This document shows positions 11,001 through 23,000 of a stretch of DNA of 64,000 nt, in pieces; position 1 is the first letter of the stretch, and each line of letters begins with the position of its first letter. This DNA comes from Lepisosteus oculatus. Lineage: Eukaryota; Chordata; Actinopteri; Semionotiformes; Lepisosteidae. Position numbers and translations under genes: made by a program. The stretch is taken from NCBI RefSeq assembly GCF_040954835.1, contig NC_090723.1, positions 6,024,001 to 6,088,000 on the forward strand. Direction: 5' to 3'. A model generated the notes under the pieces. It searched no databases, was not told where the DNA came from, and saw nothing but the letters and a program-made list of their open reading frames with translations.

Positions 11001-14000
11001 ACGCTTCCTGTCTCACAGCAGGGTTCTGCTCTGCTCCAGTCTGGAGGTCAGTGTGGCCGGCTCACCCCTTGCAATATCTCCGTCCTGACCTGTCAATAAC
11101 ACTCCTGCTCTGTGTTCTTGTTTTTTTTTCTTGTTTGTTGGGGGTTTTGTTTGCGGAATGAAAGGTGGTCCAGCTAAACAGAAACAGAAGTCGGTGAGTC
11201 TGTGGTGTTTATTCTCTCATTGGGCCTCTGGGGTTGAGATGTGATTCAGTCTCTTTCTGTATGGGGCTGTGGAAGCTTATCTTCCAGGAGCTGCCTCGCC
11301 TGAGCTCCTCCTGAGCTGCACCTGAACTCCTCCAGAGTTCTGGCAGGCCAGGGAAATTCTTTTTGGCTGGATTTATTGATTTCCTTTGATTATTTATTTC
11401 TGTTTTCGAAATCTATTTGTTCTCTTTTATTGTTTTTGATTTGCAATTCCGTTTAAAAAGCGCCATGTCAGGATAACTCCAGCGTTTGGTAATGCACTTT
11501 GAAATGTTTGCATTTCAATTAAACGGTTTAGCTTCGATGGCACTGTCTCCGGATGTCACGGTGTCACTGTGATTTCGAGAGCTAATGCAGGCAGTGTATG
11601 CACATGACATCAGGGTTCATTAGCGGCAGACTTAGCAGTCCTGTGCTATGCAAAACTAAATTTAGATGTTTGAGACTGTGATGTGAAATCAAATGACTGA
11701 AAAAAAATGACCAGGTATTACACACTGTAAATCGTTTTAGCTGCATGGCGAATTGTATTAATTCATACTTTGCTTGCATCTCTGCTCTGTCTGTAATTAA
11801 CAATTGGCACACTGGTAAGTTCATTTTATGGCTAAAAGGCCTATTGTGTCATGTGGTATTCCTGACACTGCTAAACTGCATATATAGTCCATTCCTAGAA
11901 TCATTTCGGATGCTCACTCGTTATGGATCCAGGCTGGATTTTGCAGATGATATGATGAGCTGCTAGAGGGTAAAGGACATGGCGTGGGTTGCTGCACCCC
12001 CAGTTGAGAGCTATGATCGAGCTGCAGGGAGATATTGAAGTGCCTGGAGCTAAAATGTGCAGCAGACCTTTTTAAGCACTTTCCCTGCGGTCTATGGCGT
12101 TTGAGGCTGAAAATATTGCTAAGTGCAGAATTATACTGAAAACGGTCAGAGGCACAACGTGTGTTATTAATTCCTCGACGTTCCCTGATTAACGCACTCG
12201 AACGTGGAGCGCCCAGAGGAACTTGTGGTGCTCACATCCCACTTTCTGTACACCTTGATACCCCCTTGAGTACGACTATACAGAACACTTTGGCCTTGCA
12301 TGCACAATGAGACCATGATGCTTTCAGGCACAAAAGGCATGCAAAGATTTGCCTGTGAGTCAGTGCCATAACTTAGTGGGGGGGGGGCACACTCTGGGAA
12401 TGCTGGGAATGTTGCTGTAAAAAGTGTTGTGATGTGAAACCACTAGGGCCACCCATCCGCTGTCACCAGGCTAGTTAGACGTACCCTTGCAGGAAACTGC
12501 ACTGTCGAGCAGCCCTGTCTTATTGGCCTTTACACACCGATCCAGAGTGCCAGACAGGACAAGCAGACATCCATGCTGTTCGCGGTAAAGTTCTTAGACA
12601 CGCTGGTAGAAAAAAACGTAGCCGTTTTTTTTGTTCGGCTGTAGAGATGCTAGGAAAGGGCAAGGCATGCTGAGTAAGCAAACAAACTCCCGAGCCGTTG
12701 GGAAGTCCATGAAACCCTCTGTCGTTCTGCCTGCAGAGCAATGAGCACTTGCCCCTGCTGTCTGTTACCCCTCTTCTCTCTCTGGCTGCAGATGGAGCAT
12801 GTACCCCCCTACGATGTGGTACCTTCCATGAGACCCATCATTCTGGTGGGGCCGTCTCTCAAGGGCTATGAGGTAACCGAGCTGTGAACAACCTTCTATT
12901 GCTCAAATAAAAGGAGCATCTTATCTTCCTTTAGCGCTGTAGATTCATGGTTTGATTTTCCCATTCAGCTGTGACATTGGTAATTTTTCTGCATATAAAA
13001 GAGCACAAAGCATTCACTTTTTAACAGCTGTTTTAAAGGTGAACAACAGTATTTTACATCGTTATGCACCTGTGTTTAGGGTGGTTAACAGGTTTAATTT
13101 AACAATTTAACACAAACCCTTTAGATTGAAAACTGGTGTTTTACTACGGTATTTTGACTGCAGCAGAAATATGACTATTGAAATTAGGCAGGTCTAACTC
13201 GGTTTCTCTCTTGCAGTAGATCCACTTTTTGCTTCTCTCCCTTCAAACGGGAGTGGGCAGATTGTCATCAGTGGTTGAAATCAACAGATGCTTGTCCATC
13301 CTGTCTAATCACCTGCTCCCCCTCTCTCTCTGTCTCACTGCCTCCCTTTCTCTCCCTGTTTTGTGACAGGTTACTGACATGATGCAGAAGGCTCTCTTTG
13401 ATTTCCTCAAACACAGGTTCGATGGCAGGTAAGCCACCTTTTACAGTCACGTAATCAACTGTCTTCCAGAAGCCAGGTTCTGTTTTCTGCAGAATAGGCA
13501 ATGGAAGGGACCCCTAGTAAATAGTAAGGCAGGGCATTGCAAAAGTGCATTGAAAAGAAACTAAACATTTGTGGTTCTAATATGTACTGAAATGGTTGAT
13601 ATTGAGGCAGATTTGTCTAGAAACTGCGTGAACCAGCAGTGGAAGGGTGATGTATTGATGAAGTGTGGTACATTGACATTAAGAAATGAAAAAGGATTGT
13701 GAATTTTAATGACTAATTATTTCACAGTGGAAAAAAAGAATCACAAAATTCACACCAGACAGAATGATATAGGGTTGACTGGATAATAAGGTTCTAATCC
13801 ACATTCAAATGAAGGGAGATGTGAAATTTACGGCACCTACAGAAATTGTTGCCAATTCTTTTTCTTAGATCTTTGGTTTAGTTTGTACTTCTCCTTGGAC
13901 CAACTCGTGTTTAACAATTCTTAAATAGTCAGGTGGGAACAAAGAGTTCTGTTCTAGCTGTCTTTCTGAAATAAATGTTTTTAATTGCCTTGCTCCGACT

Positions 14001-17000
14001 TTCCATTGAAAGTCTTTGTTAGCTCATTAATTTCTTCTGTTTACTAATTGTGTGGATTAATTATAAGAGATTTTTACTCACTGGTGAATCATCATTCACT
14101 CAGTTGAGATGGGGATGATTCAGGACAAGGAATCCTAACATCCCAATGCAATAATGGTGTCAATAATAATCATTTTTATTTTTGTTTTCTCAGAATATCA
14201 ATTACTCGGGTTACGGCTGATATCTCGCTGGCAAAGCGTTCGGTGCTCAACAACCCCAGCAAACACACCATCATAGAGCGATCCAGCACCCGCTCCAGCC
14301 TGGGTAAGAGTGGACCCAAGCCCCCCGCACACTCACCTTCACACAAGTGCACGTCTGATGGTGTACACTCACACACATGCACAGCTACACGTGCACGCCC
14401 TCCAATGTCCACTCACTCTCATATGCACAGCTACAGTACACTCGCACGCCCGCCAGTGTGCACTCACACTCATAGCCACGCCTGTGGACGTACAGACCGG
14501 TTCCTACACATGCCAGCTGACACTGCTGCTGTGCGCATACTGAACGGACAACCCTAAACTGGAGTCCACAGTGATGCAGATTTACAGATGTATAAATTGT
14601 TCATTTTCTTCCGTTCAGACTAAAACTGGGTTGTGCATTTTACCTGGCATATAGGCATCTCCCAAAGCTCCAGATAAAAAGACATTAGTGAGCTGATATT
14701 CACAAGTAATAGGGGGTCAAGGGCACTGCACCTGTTGCAGAAGAGACATCGCCCACTTGAAACCCAGAGTTGATTCTCCCTTGGATCAACGGGGTTCACT
14801 GCTGTCTGAGGAGCCCTGAACCCCCCCGCCTTCGTGCCCCAGCAGCGCAGGACACCACACATGTTCCACTTTGCTAGCTGGTGGTGATCCTCTGCTGTGT
14901 TTGCCTGCCACTCTGAAGTCGTATTTGTGTGTCTGTCAACTGGTCAGCCGTGCAGCAGCCACCCAGACAGAAGCTAAAAGTGTCCCCTTCAGGCTGAAGA
15001 ACCACAAAGTTAGCAGATTAAGGCATTTTTCTTTAATTGTTGTCGCCAAAATAGAGAGTCATTTAACATGTGGAGCTATCTGCAATATGCGAAAAACATG
15101 ATTGATTAAGAAAACATCCACTGATAATGGTCAGCCTGCCAGTGTTGTACGTATCAACAGGTTAGAGTATGTTTGGGCATTGGCTTGCAGTGATGGTCTG
15201 GATAATTGGAATCTCCTGGTACAGAGGCAGTTGTGGGAATTGCCTGTCTTATTTATGGCTCTTGCTAACAAGTGTCTGGCCCTACACACCGAATCCATTC
15301 TTACACTGGCAGGAACAATCTTCGTAGTGAGTTCTGCTGTTCCCAGAAATAACCATCTAGACTAACATCTTATGAATAAGAATTATCAATGATAAAATCA
15401 TTGTTCTGTTGTTTTTAACTGAAGCAGAATTAGCCTGCTCATTCAATATATAGAAGTTTTGCATGTTACATGAATAGAAACACCAATGGCTGTTAATTTA
15501 CCTTATGGTAATTCATTTACCTTACTCTCCTTTCTGAATGGAGTAGGACACGACTGTCCAATCGTGGTCCTGGAGGGCCTGTGTGTCCGCAGGTCTCTTT
15601 AAAGCAGCAGCACTTGAAAAGCTGAGAGAAGCTGTAAAATTGGGCCAGTTAAACCCGTAACCAGCTGGTTTAGCTTCTTAAGAGCTAAATTGAATTGAAA
15701 ATCTTCAGACACTCTGGCTCTCCAAGAACTGGATTGACATGCCTGAAGTACAGAATGCTGCCGTTAAGTTGCCAAGACTATTTTAGTTTCCCTTTAATAA
15801 CTCTCTCGTCAAAATTTTGATCTTTATAGACTTTCTTCTAAATAATTGGTTCATTCAAAATAATTTGTTCAATAAACAGTTCTTTACAATCTTCAGAGAC
15901 AATCTGAGCATGATTACAGTTTTATTTCAGTTTTATTTAATTCAAAAGAATTTGTTCGATAAACAGTTCTTTACAATCTTCAGAGAAAATCTGAGCATGG
16001 TTACAGTTTTATTTCAGTAAGAAAGTGCGCTTACTAAAATTGAAAGCTGTGTTTTACTACTCTTTTCCAAAAAAATAAAACCGAGCCTAGGTTGAGAATT
16101 GTGAACTGTATTGCTTTCTTCATGAACAGCAGTAGTGCAGATAGCGCAGCTGGTACTGTAGGTGTATGCTACTACAGGGAAGGTGGGGTTTTTGGAAAGA
16201 CTGCTAGCTTGTCCCGTGAGCACAGAACAATGATGCACTGAAGGGCTGTTTCAGTGCCAGGCCACGCCCTTGATGGTCTTGGAGTGGAGTTTCGAATTGC
16301 CCTGACTGACTGTCTGAATCTGATCTTGGCTTTTCTCTCTTTCTCATTCTGTCCCTCCCCCCCACTGCTCCTTTCCCCCAACCCTGCGCTGTCCCTCCCT
16401 CTCTGACTCAGACGTACTGGGTACGTATCCTCCATTAATACAGACTAGCGCCTCTCCTCTCATTGCACCAGCCTGTTGGTCGGTCCGTCTGTCTGCCTGT
16501 TGGTCTGTCTGCTTGCCTGCCTGTCTTCTCTATCTATCTAGATGCCTGTACAAGAGTTCTAACATGCCTGTTGCTTGCAATAACAAAAGAGCAGCACAAG
16601 GTGACTCTGCTCTGGGCTTGACTTTTTGGGTTTCCAAGAACAAAACCCCTCACATCCAGGATGAATTTCAAAGCATTCATCCTTTTCACTCCAGTAGGAA
16701 ATGAGCTCCTCTCTAGCTAAAAAAAAACATCCCTCCCATGTCGTGCTTCTCTCTTAATTTGCTTTTACATTTATTTAAAAAAAAAACAGGGATCTGTCTT
16801 AGCTTTTGAAAGTCCTGTGGATCTGAAGGTAGCGACCATATATCATGTTGAAGGAATCTAGGTGTTATGTTCTTTGTGGGTGCCATTGCTATGACAGACC
16901 TGTATTAATTTATACCAGCATCCACATTCAAAGCGCAGAATCTGGGAGCGATTGATTCCACCAGCTCATCCTTCATTGCATTCTGTTGCTACCCAACCTA

Positions 17001-20000
17001 GGTCACAGGGCAGGGGTGTGTACCTCTTCCCACAGTCAAATGTGCAGCTCTCACTGCTCCCTGCAGAAGCCCTCCCCCCCTCCGGTTTGGCACACCCTGT
17101 TTCTTAATGACTCAACATTTCCAGCTACAATCCCTGAAGACACACTACCTCACCATGCCCACCTGTCAGAGCCCATCAATCTGTTGATGCACTGCAGGCC
17201 CTATGGTGCTTCAACAGCAGGGATGAAGCCAGCTGGAGGAATAGGGACATCTCTCACTAGCCTGAAGTCGCTATAGTCTTGAAAGAATGCCCTGAGAGGA
17301 CCCTGGCCAGCTTCTGCCCACCCCACCCCAGTAGCACGCGGCACTACAGCTTGGGAAATACAGTCAGAGCTAGCTGGTCATGTGACCCCAGGTTCCCCAG
17401 AGATGGCTTAACCTTCTGAATGCCTTCAATAATTCAGCTGTGAGGGAGCCACAGATTTCTAAAGTTTTCTGACTTTGGACTTTCCCGTGTACTTTTGAAA
17501 GTGTTTAGTTAAGATCTTGTACCTCAGCTGGCACACGTCATGCTGTTCAGGTCATTAAAATATAGTCCACTTCTGCTGGACTAGGGAGGCTCTGCACTCT
17601 GATGCACAATGGTTTACAGAAGCTACTCTACAAAAACAACAACTGGGATTTTCCAAGGGGTTTGAACTTCTGGAATGCTCTCTAGGCCCTGAGCCCTTTG
17701 TGTTTGGTTCCTTTCCACATCTGCACAGGATCTGAGAGACCTGTCATGTATTTGAGGTGAAATTGGTCTGCCTCCAGTTTGATGCCCTTTAGAAAAGGAG
17801 AGACCTTTTTTCTCAGAATCCTTAAAAAGACCTTTTATCTTTGCAATACAGTGTGCGTAGCTGAAAGTATCCCAGCTGTGTTATGGAGCATAATGAAGTT
17901 AGTGATGCTTTGCAAAGAAGGGAGCACAGCTTTTTTTAGATGCAGGGAGCTGGTTTTTCGTTCAAATGAGGAAAAATATAAGTTCCTTTGTGTGAGCCGA
18001 GCTGTAAAATGAAATATACCGTGAGTATAAGACATGGTAGAGGCTCTACAAAAATGATGTTAGAAGAAACCAAACACCGAAAACAGTTCAATTGTATAAA
18101 GAGATAATGCATCCCTTTCCACTAGTCATACTCATCTGTCAATACTCTGTTTGTTGAGAGAGGGCACATTCAGTAGCTCATTGAGGTCCACTGGACCTGC
18201 GCGTGCTCTTTTGTCCACAGATAAAACGCCTAACAAGCACAGTGATTCTGTGCTGCTTTCATTAAAGGAAGTGTCCTGAGCAATAAATAATTAAAATACC
18301 CATTTAAATTGTTGGCATTGCAGGATCGAATATTGTATGTGTTCTAATGGCAGAAATTCAAATAACTTTTCGCTGTGATATGAAGACAAATTTCCAAATT
18401 AATCAAGCAGGTTTTTTTTTAACAGACTACAAATATGGTGAAGGTTTTCCATTTTGTTTTGTTTTTTTCAGGAACAATTTCCTTGCAGACGAATATGCAA
18501 TGTTAAAAATGTTCTCTCTACAGATGGGACATCCGGAATAGGGATTGGGAGTTTTGATAAAGAGGCTGGGTGTTTTTATGTTTACTGAACAGCTCGGTTG
18601 GCAGTCTTGATTACTTGAAGGAGAACAATTTACTTAAACCTCCAGATGATGCAAGAGATTATAGGATGGCCACCTATATCATCGTATAATTCCCTTTAAA
18701 CACACAAACTGGTGTGTTCATGAATGGTTGCCTCGATGGGCATGTTCTGCATTGAGGATTGTTGGTGCAAAGTCTCATATATGTTTAACCTTACTGTTTG
18801 AATTAGAAATTACTTCATATTCTAGCTATTAAATATACAGTTTTACTTTTACTTGACTTTATTTTTACTCATTTCCTGTGTTGTCATTTCAGCGTTTTGT
18901 GCTGTTTGTCCACGCATCAGTGTTATTTGTATTTTCTTATTCTTATTGAATTTTCATTTTCTTATTATTTCTTATGAAACATTCAGAGTAGAATATTTCA
19001 GAGACAGAAGTACAGTAGTTAAGTTTGTGCTCCTCGACTCAAGCTTGAAGTTGAGGAAAACAGTCCTGTCAGATGCATCTTCAGCTTACTGATTGTGTTG
19101 CTGTAGAGGTTAGGCTTACTGAATTACATTCAGCAACTGGCGTTGTAATTCTGCATATGAATATCAACATGTCATTGCATAGCATACTCCTCCTCCCCTG
19201 CTCCCGCATTTATGTTAGTTAATCTTTTCTTATTCATCATTTTCTTAATTCATCTGCCCCTGCCTCCCTTCTGCTAATTGAATTTTCGTTATCTCTGACT
19301 TATTTAATTTAAAAGCAGGAGGGCAGCCCTCGGGCCTCTTCTTAATCCTGACTGGCTGGACTCCCCCCTGCTGCTATTTCAACTCTGATAGAGAAGCATT
19401 TGTCAACTAAACGGAACAGAAAACGCTCAAATGATATCCTGCCACTCCTTTAAATAATTAATAACGAATCCCCAAATATCTGTTTCCTACTCTTTGCCCT
19501 CTTCCGTTACAACAATAAGAGTGGTTTTGGGCTGCAGGCCTGTTTTGTTCCCGCTAAGGATCGTAATTCATTTTTTATGATCGAGACAACGTTTCGGGGC
19601 TCTGTTGGGAATAAGGTCTAAGGGGAATATGAAGAAGAATGAGCACATTGTGTTCCTGGCTGCTTCTTGAGTTCTCAGCATGCGCATGTGCAACTGTGTG
19701 GGGAAAATGCCTTCCACGCCTGCCCAAGCACAGCAGATGCTTAGGAGAGGCAGCGTGCCAGCAAGTCTCGTTGTGCCCCTCTTCTGCAGGGGCTGACTCT
19801 GCTGAGTGAGTCTGGAGTATTCGGTATTTTGCCGGCCTGAAACCAAGCCTTCAGAGAACCCCACTTCCCAATTTCAGCATTCGTGATTTCTCATGCTGAA
19901 AGATGCGACGGTATGCTGATCATGATTGTTAATGCTGTTTTGCCATTTGCATCATTTCCACAGTTTCATGCTCCACAAACCCACACAGTGTGCGCTGAAT

Positions 20001-23000
20001 TGTGGTGTGTAGTCCGGGGGTCACCAAAATGGCTCCAGCAGAGTAGTCTTTATTATCCCCAAGACGCGATTTGTTTGCCCTTCAAGGAGTGAAGGTAGTT
20101 GCTCGAACCCTTTGGCCAGACGTCGCGGTTTCAACTCCAGGCTTAGGATTCGTGAACTGGGACCGGGACTCAAAACCACGGTGCACCAGTGGCTGAGTGC
20201 CACTAGCCGGGCACCTGTAAGAGGGCAGTGTGAGCCACATCTTCCCCCTCCGTGATACGACTCTGTGATTCCCGGTGCCTCGCAGAGGAAAGCCTACGCA
20301 ATCCTCCTACCTCCCGCGTCGGAGGGAGGGTTCGGGTGGTAAGCTGAGTGGACCAACAGCTTTTTAAAACGGCCTGCACCGTCTTGCGGTTCAGAGACGC
20401 TCCTCACACAGACAGGGGCACGTTCTGTGGGGGTTAGCGCAACATCTAGGGTGCGGCACAAATCGCAAAACGCAACGGACTGCGTCTCCCTTTGTTTAAG
20501 GAAAAACAAAGGTATTTTCCTCTCCTCGTTTTAAGTCAGGATTTGAATGCATTCATATTTTGGCAAGAGCTGGAGGCTTCCCGCATCAATAGGACTGGCG
20601 AAAGTCGGCCCCATCGTCCTCTGGGGTTCAAGCGTGGCTGTGTCGTGTGCATTCCAGCAAGACTCTTGACACCGGTCCTAACTAACGATGCTGTGCTGCT
20701 TATTTCACTGAATCAGCGCTGCCTGAGCCCTGCTCAGGGCCGCAGCCTGCTGAGGCCCCTGGCGCGGCCCCTCTCGCGCGCCCAGGGCCCGGCCCTCACC
20801 CTGCCACTGTGTCCCCCCCGCAGCGGAAGTGCAGAGCGAGATCGAGCGGATCTTCGAACTGGCGCGCACCCTGCAGCTGGTCGCCCTGGACGCCGACACC
20901 ATCAACCACCCCTCCCAGCTGGCCAAGACCTCCCTGGCGCCCATCATCGTCTACATCAAGATCGCCTCCCCCAAGGTAGGTGTGCGTGTCTTAGGTATCC
21001 GTTTCACGCGCTGACCACCCAGCTTTATCTATCGATCTCAGACTGTGAGAACTATTTTAAAGCTTCTGACTTAATTTCTTAATCTTATACATTTATGGGT
21101 TTTTTTGTCAAGGGTTTCATGTTGTGTCAAGCCCTTGACAAATATAAGTTAAGGGCTGCAAAGAATTTCTGAAAGTATGTATTTGCAAATAAAATTTCCC
21201 ATCTGGACAAGAAAGGAAGGAAGGGAGTCTCTGTGACATTCAGCCATGATGATGACTGACTCACAGTTTAGCTGGCACACTGAATGAGAGACTGAGATAC
21301 TCCTGCACATGGAGAGTGACAACAGACCCTCTGTTGTTCATGTGCACCAAACCATCCAGGTGTTGCAGCATATGCCGCTTGTCAGCAGCACTTGTCTGGG
21401 GGTATATTTTGACAAAGCTCAGAAATCTTAGTCACTGCTTCTACATTTGAGTTGTATATTTAGCCGTGCTCGGTTGTGCTGTGCACATGTGCCCACTTTG
21501 TTTTTTTTGGCACGGGCTTCTCTGTTTCACACTGTAGATCTCCTTGCTCTCCTGTCTCAGAGATGCTTAATGAGGCTCTGGAAATATACTGTAATTTCTC
21601 TGGTGCACGTACCACGCTGCATAGCATTCCTCCTGTTGTTATACATTTTTTTAAAGAAAGAAAGAGAGTTTAATTCTGCAAACGCTACAACAAATGTGTA
21701 AATTGCAAATACAAACAAAATGCTAAAATAAATGCTGGTCATGCAGGAGCTACGCTAATGTGACAAGCCCTATTACCACATTGAGAGTGATGTGAGGAGG
21801 GCAGGAGGGATGTCTTCTCTGGGGCAGCATTGTTAAACAATGCTGTCTGGTGTACACATGGCTCTCTTGTGTACAGAGCTCACTGCTTCTGCTGAGTTCT
21901 GTTTAAGTTGAGTGTTATTTAATTTTGTTGTTGTTGCTGCTGTTCTGTGTTTACATAGGTCAATATGTCTTTGAGTTGGAGCATGCAAGCAAATAAGCAT
22001 TTCATTGCACTTGTGCATGTGTAAAATAATCTGCACTGTGAACTCGTACAGTAAAGGGACCCGCCTGGACTCGCTGCTGGCTGGGAGGGACGGGTCTCCC
22101 CTCCAGGTGGCGCTGCAGGTGTGTGGGCATCTCAAAGGAGTCTGCCTGCACCTCCCCTTTGTCTCGGTGCGGGTGCTTGGTCTGTCTCTTGTGAGCTGAG
22201 TGTGGGTGTGTAGGCACAGAAGAAATAATCGGTGCTTTCTTGACTTTTAAAACCCGGTGTGGTGTTCGGTTGTTCTGTACGCTGGGGTGCAGAAGGGGGA
22301 TGTGCTGTACACGTTGTGTTCAGTGGGAGTCTCCTGAAGGGACAGCTTCATGCCGGGTGTCCGTTTGCCGCCGTGCCTCAAATGGAGGACGGTGTTTAGC
22401 TCGCTGTGCTCTCACTGCAGGTGCTGCAGAGGCTCATCAAATCCCGAGGCAAATCCCAGGCCAAACACCTCAATGTGCAGATGGTGGCGGCAGACAAGCT
22501 GGCCCAGTGCCCTCCTGTAAGTACTGACCCCCTGCTTCTTTCAAGTCCCTCCTTCTGACTCGCGGTCCGTCTCCTGGCTCTCCCGTCTCAGAGGTGCTCA
22601 GAGAGGCTGACCTGGCAGCTGTCGAAAGCAGCTGTTCTGAAAATAGATTTCTTGCCATCGTGGCATTCCTGCTGTCTCGGCGCTTTGTACTCAGAAAAGA
22701 GAACTTTGAGCACCACGGAGATTATGACTCCCTCCACCACCGCCATCTATCCCCTCAGTGAAAAGACGGTTTGCCAGATTGTCGAAAATCAAAAATTCGG
22801 CGGCTGCTGAGTGGCACAGCCCGTTAAGACTCTCGCTCCGAGTGAAGGCTGAGCTTTGTGGAGTGGGGGGAGCTGGGAGTACAGCCCTGGGCTTGTGTTT
22901 AGGCCTGACCTGGATTCCCCAGGAGGTGGCGTAACCATTGGCAGAGCTCTGCCAGGGGGCACCGTTCGGATTAGTCACCCTGGGCTTTCTCGGCTCCGAG

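Larger units (their letters stand above)
14304..20823 (+). other. cacnb1 intron 10 (6.5 kb)
   Basis: The largest intron in the visible gene. It contains short CA-rich sequence just after exon 10 (about 14330-14480), MITE copy 2 (15552-15743), an 87-bp tandem duplication (15847-16018), a microexon candidate (16412-16420) and a tetranucleotide-like (ctgt/ctgc) run at 16477-16530. No other coding sequence is recognised. Confidence 0.6.

Noticed and set aside
15817-16020. A 67-residue ORF over the 87-bp duplication
   Set aside because: Duplicated AT-rich intron; there is no homology and no splice signals in phase.
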